From Cytophagales bacterium (GTDB lineage: Bacteria; Bacteroidota; Bacteroidia; Cytophagales; Cyclobacteriaceae): a stretch of 47,481 nucleotides of DNA. A program made the translations under genes and the position numbers. Shown piece after piece: positions 9,389 through 17,006 of this stretch (positions within the stretch are counted from its first letter, which is position 1; each line of letters begins with the position of its first letter). The notes beneath the pieces were generated by a model. That model searched no databases. It had not been told where the DNA came from and was given only the letters and a program-made list of their open reading frames with translations. The DNA lies in the NCBI GenBank assembly GCA_022360015.1, contig JAKSDQ010000063.1, positions 1-47,481 of the forward strand, read 5' to 3'.

Positions 9389-10150
9389 TTATGACAGGGC
9401 TTTTACACATCCGAAACCGGTACTGTTTTTTTCCCCAAATCCTGCATAGTATCCGATTTTATGAAGGACGGTTGGCAACGTCATCTCAAAGTTGAAGGAG
9501 TAGCCACGGATTTTCACGGCGTCGGAGGTACCTGGCTTCATGGTAATGAGCCTGGATAGCGGCTTGCTAAGCAGCTTAAAGCTAAAACTGTCAAAATTAT
9601 CCATCGCACCTGCCATGCCCTCGACCATTTGTTTTTTACACAAGTTCCTGAACAGGTACTCACCATAACCTACTGTATAAGGGCTCAGATAGGCGGCATA
9701 CTTATCCCCATTGACTGCTATACAAACAGGAGAAACACATTGGTAACGCATGGTGGGCATGAATAAAGGACCCGGTTGTAAAGTCATTTCTGCTACCTGA
9801 AGCCTTACCTGGCTTTTCCAGTCTCCCAGGGTAAAAAGTTGTGGCATGAAAAGTCCCCGGATAAATTTTTCCATACTTTTGTGTACCAAAAACCGTACGT
9901 TTAATGTTATTTCTTCACCCATGATCAGGATGCGGTCCCCTTCAATTTTATAGGGATGAATCATTAAGCGCGAAAAAGTGAATAGCTTAAATTTTTTACT
10001 TCCCAACGTATGCCCTTCCTGATGCAGCCAGGTCGCATACTGTCGGTCTGCTTTAGCGATCACCTTGTATATCCAGGAAGAAAGCGCGTATTGATAATTG
10101 AGTGGTAAGGTACGGCCCTTGAGCCGTACCATTTTTATTGAAAACTCCAT
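9389..10150 (-). CDS. cas6: CRISPR RNA endoribonuclease Cas6
   Basis: 253 residues, a tandem-ferredoxin RAMP protein. The N-terminus has LPLNYQYALSSWIYKVI, typical of Cas6. The C-terminus has the glycine-rich loop GYYAGFGEKNSTGFGCVKAL, the best-known Cas6 signature. It cuts pre-crRNA inside each repeat, leaving the 8-nt handle ATTGAAAT expected for this array. I cannot assign catalytic residues from sequence alone. It is the first recognised cas gene, with an AT-rich 54-bp interval upstream and a 138-bp gap to csc3. A second Met (residue 7) could be the start, but the first gives the full first beta strand. Confidence 0.93.
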   Translation of the reverse strand: MEFSIKMVRLKGRTLPLNYQYALSSWIYKVIAKADRQYATWLHQEGHTLGSKKFKLFTFSRLMIHPYKIEGDRILIMGEEITLNVRFLVHKSMEKFIRGLFMPQLFTLGDWKSQVRLQVAEMTLQPGPLFMPTMRYQCVSPVCIAVNGDKYAAYLSPYTVGYGEYLFRNLCKKQMVEGMAGAMDNFDSFSFKLLSKPLSRLITMKPGTSDAVKIRGYSFNFEMTLPTVLHKIGYYAGFGEKNSTGFGCVKALS

Positions 10151-10204
10151 ACATATATAATTTAATACTTATAAGACATACGCTCAGGTCACAACCATGC
10201 GCTG

Positions 10205-11257
10205 TTAACGGCTTAGAAACTCATCAATCAGATATCTGGCGTAAGCTTCAGATGCCATTTTTACCCATTTGTTGTGAAACAGATAATAGTAAAGTCCGGC
10301 TGCAAAGCACCATGCCATGCAGCCAATCAGCGGCAGGTTACCTTTCCACACCCCGTAAGTGGCACCTGGTATAGCCATCACCATGCCCAAAACCGAAGCC
10401 GGAATCAAATTTCTATGAAACCCATATTTAATCTGTGCTGACCTAATGCGTGCTGACTTGATCAAATTCTTTACTTTCATCCCTGCCTGGTGAAGTTTTT
10501 GGATAGCTGTTGTCTCGTCGGTTATTTCTTCCTCTTGAGCCGGAAAAAGAATTCCGAAACAGGTTGCTACTTTATCCCTGTACTCCTGTTTTTGTGCTTC
10601 GGAATATTTGCTTTTCGTGCTGAATAACATCAGATAAGTGGTTGGAAAGCCTTTGTTTCTATTAAAAAAGAAAATCCTGTTTTCCCATCGTTTTCCCACG
10701 ATAGCCAGCCAGCCGGAAAGTGCGATAACAAGGCCAAAGCCAATAATTATCCCAAAAATAAAGTGGGTGTCGGCTTCGGGTTTATACTCGGGCATGATAA
10801 GTGCCAGCGTTATCAGCAATGGAAAAACCCCCAGGAAGGCCGGCATGATCTGCGCACCGATTGTATATTTATCGAGCCATTCGCGGGTATGGGGTGGATT
10901 TCTTTTAAGCAGGAATTCGGAAGGTAATACTTCTGTTGTAAGGAATATACGCTTCCTGGTCTTATCTTTTTCCGGAACCCGATAACCAATTTTTGATAAA
11001 TATTGGTCAAAGTTTTCACAATCAACTTCTTTGGCCAGTACATCGAGGTTTTCTTTGGGACGTTCAATGGTTATCTCCAAATCCTTGTATTTCAATACTG
11101 TATAATCGTTGTAGAAGTAATCTGCTCCCACCTCCAGATTATACTTTTTCATTAAACGCTCGCTAATTTTCCTGGTAAATCCCTCCTCGTTATATCTTTG
11201 TGCTACCTCCGTCAAGAGTTTTAATACCACCCCAACGGGATACTTTTCTTTTGCCAT
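10205..11257 (-). CDS. four-TM protein of unknown function upstream of cas6
   Basis: 350 residues, family not recognised. A soluble N-terminal part (about 1-130) contains two hydrophilic alpha/beta stretches. Hydrophobic segments follow at about 133-154 and 166-187, then a soluble, charged, helical loop of about 95 residues (190-283), then a pair at about 284-303 and 308-327 and a short cytoplasmic tail. There is no signal peptide and no enzymatic motif I can identify. It ends 54 bp upstream of cas6 in the same direction and could share its transcript, so an ancillary role in CRISPR immunity (for example at the membrane) is possible. That is inference from position only. An unrelated membrane protein is equally possible. 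Confidence 0.75.
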   Translation of the reverse strand: MAKEKYPVGVVLKLLTEVAQRYNEEGFTRKISERLMKKYNLEVGADYFYNDYTVLKYKDLEITIERPKENLDVLAKEVDCENFDQYLSKIGYRVPEKDKTRKRIFLTTEVLPSEFLLKRNPPHTREWLDKYTIGAQIMPAFLGVFPLLITLALIMPEYKPEADTHFIFGIIIGFGLVIALSGWLAIVGKRWENRIFFFNRNKGFPTTYLMLFSTKSKYSEAQKQEYRDKVATCFGILFPAQEEEITDETTAIQKLHQAGMKVKNLIKSARIRSAQIKYGFHRNLIPASVLGMVMAIPGATYGVWKGNLPLIGCMAWCFAAGLYYYLFHNKWVKMASEAYARYLIDEFLSR

Positions 11258-11367
11258 GATCTTTTGACTTCAGTTAAGATATGGCCAAGATGTTAAATAA
11301 TAGAATTTTATGCGAATAGCTTTTCCGAACCTGGATATCTGTCTTCCAAATCAGCTATTTGTGTTTG

Positions 11368-12129
11368 TTAAATGGTAAAAAACCGTTTGCGCAGATCCGA
11401 AATAAAATGTTCGCCAACAGGCAATTCCGTATCATCTAAATACAAAGTCCTGCCCTGAAAGCCGGTAATAAAGGAAGTATTGACAATATAAGAACGATGA
11501 ATTTGAACAAAACTATGGGCAAGATCCAACTGTTTGAGTATTTCAAAAACCGTTTTCATACTATGGGAAACCAAAACAGGCTCATTACCGGAAATAAATA
11601 TGTTGCAATAGGCCCCTCCTGCCTCCAAATAACGAATGGATGATAAAGAAATCTTTTCAAAGCGCCCCTCACCTTTAAAGGCAAACAGACCGTCACTTAC
11701 CAATACCGAAGGCTTTTTATTGGCTACTTTCTCTTTCATCTCAGCTTCATTTTTCTGCTGAAGTGCTATTTTAATGCTCCGTGCTACCTGCACATCGACA
11801 AAAGGCTTAGGTAAAAAATCTGCCGGGTATACCGTCAATGACCGTTGAAAGGTCTTTTCATCCACATAATCTGTCAAAAAAATAACCGGTATTTTCTTTT
11901 CATTTTTCAACCTCCTTGCCGTCTCTATACCATCGAGTGCACCAGCCAAAGCAATATCCATGACTACCACATCGGGTTGATCCCTGGAAAAATTTTCAAT
12001 AGCTTCTTCCCCTTTTTCGTAAATGATAATATTGGAAAATCCCAATCTTTTAAGCCGGTCAGAAAGGTCGAAACTCACCAATGCATCGTCTTCAACCAAT
12101 AAAATCCTGATAAAATTATTATTTTGCAT
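11368..12129 (-). CDS. LytTR-family response regulator
   Basis: 253 residues. The receiver domain (about 6-125) shows acidic pocket E13/D14/D15, phospho-acceptor D58 (VVVMDIALAG), T86 and K108 (FLPKPF). A LytTR DNA-binding domain follows (about 145-253) with RYLEAGGAYCNIF and the terminal FVQIHRSYIVN...LPVGEHF pattern. It would bind direct-repeat promoter sites and control transcription once phosphorylated. It is divergent from the sensor kinase at 12168 with 38 bp between start codons, so the two are a likely cognate pair sharing a control region. Target genes are not evident; the small lipoprotein gene and the surface cluster downstream of the kinase are nearest. Confidence 0.95.
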   Translation of the reverse strand: MQNNNFIRILLVEDDALVSFDLSDRLKRLGFSNIIIYEKGEEAIENFSRDQPDVVVMDIALAGALDGIETARRLKNEKKIPVIFLTDYVDEKTFQRSLTVYPADFLPKPFVDVQVARSIKIALQQKNEAEMKEKVANKKPSVLVSDGLFAFKGEGRFEKISLSSIRYLEAGGAYCNIFISGNEPVLVSHSMKTVFEILKQLDLAHSFVQIHRSYIVNTSFITGFQGRTLYLDDTELPVGEHFISDLRKRFFTI

Positions 12130-12167
12130 AAGCTATAAACTAAAGTTAAAGTTAAACAACCGGAAAT

Positions 12168-14036
12168 ATGAAATTTTCCCGGCATATTATTTTTTACTGT
12201 TTCCTTTTTTTTCCCGGTTCATATTCCACCCTCGGTCAAAATACCATAGACAGTTTATCAGCAGTCATCGACAGGGCTGATAAATATGCGTTACCGGAAT
12301 TGCATAAGAAAGCAGGAATTATCTATTACCGGGAAAGAAATTTCTCAAAGGCCCAAATGGCTTTCCAGGCATGTGTCAATGCGGCACAAAATATAAATGA
12401 CTGGGTAATGGCGGGAAACTGTTTCAACAATTTAGGTGGGGTGGCTTTTCAGCAAGGGGATTACGTTAATGGCATTTTGTTTTACAGAAAAGCCATCGAA
12501 GTATATCGACAAAACCACCAGGACACACTTTTAGGAGATGGATTTCTGAATTTAGGGCTGGCTTTTAAAAGGTTGAATATTTTTGATTCTGCAACCGTCA
12601 ACTTCTATAAAGGAGTACAAATACTGGAAGATACAGGGTCAAAAACCGGATTGATGCGTGGTTATAACATGTTGGGTAATATTTTGCGTGAAGTAAATAG
12701 CCCTGAAAAAGCAAGATTGTACTACATGAAAAGTCTTGACATGGCAAAATCCCTCAATCACGCCCTTCAAATCGCTAAAACATACAACAACCTAGGTACG
12801 CTGTTCAGGCAAAGAGGGGCCTTGGATTCTGCTGTGACTTTCTATAGAAAAAGCCTGGTATTAAAAAAAGATAAGGATGTACCCAGATTAACAGGCAACT
12901 CTTACTATAACCTGGCGATTACTTTTATCGACTTGCAAAAAAATGACAGTGCTATCCATCATTTAAAAAAATCCAATGAATACCGGCTTTTATCTTACGA
13001 TTATGTAGGATTAGGTTTCAACCTGGTTACGCTGTCAAAGGTGTATCTGCAAAAAGAAAACATTGCACAAGCCAGTTATTATTTACACCGATCAGACTCT
13101 TTAGCGGCGTCTGTAAGCTTCCCTCCCGAACTCATTTATAACCAGTTAGCTATGCAAAGGGATTTATTTGAAAAGCAAAAAAGATTCAGGGAAGCCGCAG
13201 ACATTTCTCAAAAAATGATCCGGCAAAGGGAAGCCATTTTAAATTCTGAAAAGCAGGAAGTAATTGCCTCTTATGAAGTGCGATTTGGCGTCAATGAGCT
13301 GGAACGGGCGCTTGAAATCGAAGCCAGCAACCGGAGAAAAAACAACCTTATCTATACATTGTCTTCCATGCTTGGAGCTTTTATTATCTTTTTCCTTATC
13401 TATTATAACTATGTTAAGCAAAAAGACGCCAAAAAAAATGAAATCCGGTATAAAGAAATGCACCATCGCATAAAGAATAACCTTAGCCTGCTAAGTGGTA
13501 TGATCAATCACAAACGTATTCATCTAAAAGATGGTATGGCAAGAAAGGCCCTTCAGAGCATTGGAAAACAATTGGAAGCTATTAACCTGATCATGCAAGG
13601 CCTTTACTTTTCCAAAACTGCCAATAGCGGACAATTAGATTTCGGCAAATACCTCAAAGGGCTCATACAAAATCTTTTTGGCAGCATTGGCACCGGCAAT
13701 GAACAATACAAAATTGTCAGTAATCTTGATCCGGTCTTGCTGACGGCAGAACAATCGAACCCCTTAGGACTGGTAGCCAATGAAGTCCTTACCAATATTA
13801 TAAAATATGGACAAAACAAAGACGGCACCTGGACAGTCAAAATCGATCTGCATGAAAAAGATGACTTGGTGGAGCTATGCATCAAAGATTATGGCCCTGG
13901 TTTTAAAACACAGGACTTAGTGAAAACGGAAACCCACGGAATGAATTTAATTGATCTTTTGGTGAGGCAATTAAAAGGGGAATACAGTTATGCCGGTGAT
14001 AATGGTGGGAATTTTACTGTCTGCTTTAAAAAATAA
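12168..14036 (+). CDS. TPR-containing HisKA_2 sensor histidine kinase
   Basis: 622 residues. A signal peptide (about 1-24, FYCFLFFPGSYSTLGQ) is followed by a periplasmic array of TPR helices (about 35-345; repeats such as NNLGGVAFQQGDY, NLGLAFKRL, NNLGTLFRQRGALDSA). A coiled linker, one membrane segment (about 394-413), a HisKA_2 dimerisation domain and a HATPase domain come next. The phospho-acceptor is in MHHRIKNNLSLL (H433). The ATP site is seen as NEVLTNIIKYG (N-box) and the KDYGPGF region. Such TPR kinases of Bacteroidota pair with LytTR regulators, as here. The signal sensed by the TPR domain is unknown. A 12-bp hairpin overlaps its stop codon. Confidence 0.94.
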   Translation: MKFSRHIIFYCFLFFPGSYSTLGQNTIDSLSAVIDRADKYALPELHKKAGIIYYRERNFSKAQMAFQACVNAAQNINDWVMAGNCFNNLGGVAFQQGDYVNGILFYRKAIEVYRQNHQDTLLGDGFLNLGLAFKRLNIFDSATVNFYKGVQILEDTGSKTGLMRGYNMLGNILREVNSPEKARLYYMKSLDMAKSLNHALQIAKTYNNLGTLFRQRGALDSAVTFYRKSLVLKKDKDVPRLTGNSYYNLAITFIDLQKNDSAIHHLKKSNEYRLLSYDYVGLGFNLVTLSKVYLQKENIAQASYYLHRSDSLAASVSFPPELIYNQLAMQRDLFEKQKRFREAADISQKMIRQREAILNSEKQEVIASYEVRFGVNELERALEIEASNRRKNNLIYTLSSMLGAFIIFFLIYYNYVKQKDAKKNEIRYKEMHHRIKNNLSLLSGMINHKRIHLKDGMARKALQSIGKQLEAINLIMQGLYFSKTANSGQLDFGKYLKGLIQNLFGSIGTGNEQYKIVSNLDPVLLTAEQSNPLGLVANEVLTNIIKYGQNKDGTWTVKIDLHEKDDLVELCIKDYGPGFKTQDLVKTETHGMNLIDLLVRQLKGEYSYAGDNGGNFTVCFKK

Positions 14037-14059
14037 GGCAGATCGGTATCTGCCTTATT
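14032..14059. terminator. bidirectional hairpin between converging genes
   Basis: A perfect 12-bp stem (14032-14043 with 14048-14059, AATAAGGCAGAT against its complement) closes a 4-base CGGT loop. It starts inside the stop codon of the kinase gene and lies 34 bp from the end of the converging lipoprotein gene at 14093. A/T runs at both stem ends suit termination in either direction. Confidence 0.75.
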
Positions 14060-14092
14060 ACCAGATTTAATCAGGTGTGATTAAATCCCTGA

Positions 14093-14290
14093 TCATGGAT
14101 ATGTAGAAGTACTATCTTCCAGATGGATGATCGGCTCTTCGTCATCACCCCCTCCCCCGCTATTTGAATTACCGTTGGTGATCACCCCTTTATCGTTAAG
14201 CGGGGTGGGAGTTCCCTCATCTACCTCACAGGCACTCAGCGCTGTGAACATGACCAGTACGAATGCATAAATTTTAAGTGGATTTTTCAT
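14093..14290 (-). CDS. small lipoprotein
   Basis: 65 residues. The signal peptide MKNPLKIYAFVLVMFTALSAC ends in the lipobox LSAC, so C21 would be lipidated and the mature chain is only 45 residues. It is acidic and flexible, with a GNSNSGGGGDDEE stretch. No family is recognised. The start is well supported: on the minus strand AGGAGG lies 5-6 bases before the ATG, an unusually strong ribosome-binding site for Bacteroidota. A complex hairpin (14310-14376) lies just upstream. It converges on the kinase gene. A marker or signalling lipoprotein is possible, but nothing proves a function. Confidence 0.7.
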   Translation of the reverse strand: MKNPLKIYAFVLVMFTALSACEVDEGTPTPLNDKGVITNGNSNSGGGGDDEEPIIHLEDSTSTYP

Positions 14291-14309
14291 ATTATCCTCC
14301 TTTTCTTGT

Positions 14310-14376
14310 GCTTCCGAAGGTTGGTTTCAGGTTGGGGCTTGTCTTAAAACAAGTGTAAACCCAGCCTTTCGGAAGC
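14310..14376 (-). promoter_or_regulatory. structured element in the 5' region of the lipoprotein gene
   Basis: A nested hairpin has three stems. The outer stem (14310-14318 with 14368-14376, GCTTCCGAA/TTCGGAAGC) is perfect over 9 bp. The middle stem (14329-14336 with 14360-14367, AGGTTGGG/CCCAGCCT) has one G-T wobble. The inner stem (14338-14342 with 14349-14353, CTTGT/ACAAG) has a 6-base loop. It ends 19 bases upstream of the lipoprotein start codon, so it would lie in the mRNA leader. It could be a regulatory leader, or the end of an upstream transcript. It matches no riboswitch I know. Confidence 0.45.
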
Positions 14377-15244
14377 GGTGAAACATGATGACCATGTTCC
14401 TCAAGGCAGAAGGAAGAAGTACCTGAGCCGATGGCTGAAGCCTTCCTGTACTTACAGCCTATCTTTGCAGGTACCCGTGCAGTGCTGATTTTTCCAGGGT
14501 ATAAATTCCTGCACCTGGGCAAGAATGATCATACCTTATTAGCAACTGCTGCCGGAAAATGGGTTTATTTACCGCGGAAAACCCATCTAAAGGATGCATC
14601 CCGTCTGGCTTGTTTGCCGTTCGGAACGATGTAAAGGTGATCATTGAAAAATGGCACACCTAAACATGTGCAACATATGCGCGGCCATGCAGCATTTTTT
14701 TAAAAACCATGGGAGTACAGGGACATTGGGGAAGGAAAAAATCAACGTATAGGCTGTTTTTTAGGAGCAGAAGGTGAAAAATTCATTGAAAATTCATCAA
14801 AATATGGACTATCGTAAAGCATAGATTTATTTTCAAAAATGTATTATTGACCCTAATTAGCGGGGTTTTGTCCGGATTTCAGTTGATTGTCCAATGATTT
14901 GTCCATTGGGGAAAATAGTTTTTTTATAAAGAACTATTTAGAATTGCACCGCTTTTTGAACTTTACGATCCTATAATTTTTTCGCTAACTGCATCGAATC
15001 CCGGTGAGGTTTAGCTACGCTAATAAAACTACCCTGCAGGTAAATATAGCCTGAATTCCTTATTACCAAAAAAGTTTAATTCGCCTTGTAAGCTGATTAC
15101 GAAGTGTTGAAAACCTTTTTAAAAAGGTCAATCAATTTTTTCATATAAAAAAATAAAAGAAATCCACTATTGCATGAATTGTATGGTAGTTTGTCCCGGT
15201 TTGAGGCAAACCCTGGTAAAACTCTTTAAGAAAGCTATTGAATT
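14377..15244. other. long intergenic region, no gene recognised
   Basis: About 870 bp with only short frames of implausible composition on both strands. The second half is AT-rich, with poly-T runs near 14920 and 15100. It must contain the promoter of the rightward surface cluster that begins at 15245, but I found no clean Bacteroidota -33/-7 pair. The stretch near 15189-15215 (AGTTTGTC, GGTTTGAGG) has partial resemblance only. Confidence 0.5.
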
Positions 15245-16999
15245 TTGTTGACAAATAAATTTAAGCCAGCCACCCGAAAACTCATCCTTGTCATCCTATT
15301 GATGCCAAGCAGTACGGTTATTTTCAGTCAAAACGTAGAGACTATCGTCGGGGACTCCAAAGAACAGGTTAAGGACTTTTGGGAAGGTATAAAGAAAGCC
15401 AAGCCACTGGAGATCAAAGGATCCGTAAACCTGTCAGGCCAGCATTACACAGTCAATGGTATTGCGCCGAGATTTGAACCATTCACCTATACATATGGAG
15501 GAAATATCGATCTCTTTGTGTATGGTATCCATATCCCTGCGACTTTTTCATTCAGCAATTTGGTAAGCCGCCTGGGCCAGCAATTCAACCGTTTTGGCGC
15601 CAGTCCTTATTATCGCTGGATACGGCTGCATGGGGGATATCGCATGATGGATTTTTCCCATTATACATTTTCGGGGATAACATTTCTCGGGGGTGGTGTA
15701 GCGCTGACGCCCGGAAAATTTCACTTTTCATCATTTTACGGAAGGCTGAGAAAGGAAGTATCAGGGGATGTAACTTCTGCCGGGGAGGCGTTTTTCTTGC
15801 CATCTTTCAGGCGGAATGGTTACGGATTTAAAACAGGGTATGACAATGGCGAGAAATATGCCAACCTGATCTTTTTAAAAGTTATGGATGAAGAACACTC
15901 CATTGTCATTCCCGAAGACGGATCATTGCTTCCGCAGGACAACCTCGTGATCAGCCTGCAGGCAGGGGGCACTATTTTTAAAAGGTTGATGGTGCGTGGT
16001 GAGCTGGCTAACAGCATCCTTAACAACAATACACAGGCTCCGGAGATCGACCTCGACCACTACAGGTTCTACAACCGCCTAGGCTTTGTATTTCAACCAA
16101 CCAGTTCCGCTGAAATTAATAATGCTATGAATACTTCCCTAAGCTATTCGCTGGGGAACTACAACATCGGCGCTACCTATGAACGGGTTGATCCCGGCTA
16201 TCGATCGCTGGGTACTTTTTTCATCAATAATGACCTGGAGCGCTACACCATTGATTTTAGTGGTTCATTGTGGCGGGGAAAGATCAGTTTTTCAGGAAAT
16301 ATCGGCCAGCAAAATAACAACATCGAAGGGAACAACGCAGATAAAATCGAACGCGGAGCCATTTCTGGCAACATCACCTTGAATCCCATTAACTCATTGA
16401 ATATCATCTCCGGTTATAGCAACTACACCACTTTGCAGGAATTTCTTATCAACCCTGAATTAGACACCTTGGATTTTGTTCAGATAAATAACAGTTACCA
16501 GGCTTCGATCGCCTATGGTTACCCCGTGAGTGCATGGCGCCACAATATTTCTTTGAACGGCAATTATCAGACAGATATCACAGAACCGGAAGCGTCAGGT
16601 AAGCCGGATGAAAAAAGTTTTATCCAAAACCTTACGGCATCCTATCAATTAAAATATCGACCGGCCAATTTATCGATTATACTGGCTTACAATTTTAATG
16701 ATGCTGACTTCGGGGATGTTCGTACCCGTAGAACCGGCCCCTCTGTCCGGGTCAGTAAGTTGCTTTTGAAAAAGCGACTTAAAATCCAGGTAAGTCACGC
16801 TTTCTTTAATAACCAACGGGAAGGGAGCACGATCAACAGCATTCAAAACGCACAAATAGCGGCAAATTACAGGCCAGACAAAAGACATAGCTTCGGGATC
16901 AACTCGACAATGGTGATCAGGAACCACCTCTCCGAGACCATAAGAGGAGACACTTTTATAGAGGTGATTACATCACTGAAGTACAATTTTAGACTTTGA
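15245..16999 (+). CDS. outer-membrane beta-barrel protein, first gene of surface cluster
   Basis: 584 residues with a TTG start (15245 or 15248). There is no ATG before the signal peptide and an in-frame TGA lies at 15239-15241. The signal peptide is about 1-29 (KLILVILLMPSSTVIFSQ). The remainder is rich in alternating amphipathic beta strands with aromatic girdles, for example YYRWIRLHGGYRMMDF, and ends in LKYNFRL, typical of a barrel. There is no TonB plug and no T9SS domain. It precedes the giant TANFOR protein by 7 bp, so the two are co-expressed and the barrel may anchor or export the following proteins. That role is inferred. No closer family is recognised. Confidence 0.8.
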   Translation: MLTNKFKPATRKLILVILLMPSSTVIFSQNVETIVGDSKEQVKDFWEGIKKAKPLEIKGSVNLSGQHYTVNGIAPRFEPFTYTYGGNIDLFVYGIHIPATFSFSNLVSRLGQQFNRFGASPYYRWIRLHGGYRMMDFSHYTFSGITFLGGGVALTPGKFHFSSFYGRLRKEVSGDVTSAGEAFFLPSFRRNGYGFKTGYDNGEKYANLIFLKVMDEEHSIVIPEDGSLLPQDNLVISLQAGGTIFKRLMVRGELANSILNNNTQAPEIDLDHYRFYNRLGFVFQPTSSAEINNAMNTSLSYSLGNYNIGATYERVDPGYRSLGTFFINNDLERYTIDFSGSLWRGKISFSGNIGQQNNNIEGNNADKIERGAISGNITLNPINSLNIISGYSNYTTLQEFLINPELDTLDFVQINNSYQASIAYGYPVSAWRHNISLNGNYQTDITEPEASGKPDEKSFIQNLTASYQLKYRPANLSIILAYNFNDADFGDVRTRRTGPSVRVSKLLLKKRLKIQVSHAFFNNQREGSTINSIQNAQIAANYRPDKRHSFGINSTMVIRNHLSETIRGDTFIEVITSLKYNFRL

Positions 17000-17006
17000 C
17001 AGACAA

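Noticed and set aside
33-10150. Type I-B assignment, first suggested by the ATTGAAA-type repeat and Cas6
   Set aside because: Cas3 lacks the HD domain, the large subunit carries it, and the Cas5/Cas7 proteins look like Csc1/Csc2.
14431-14659. Overlapping frames of about 66 codons on both strands between the lipoprotein and the barrel gene
   Set aside because: Neither strand has protein-like composition or a start context.
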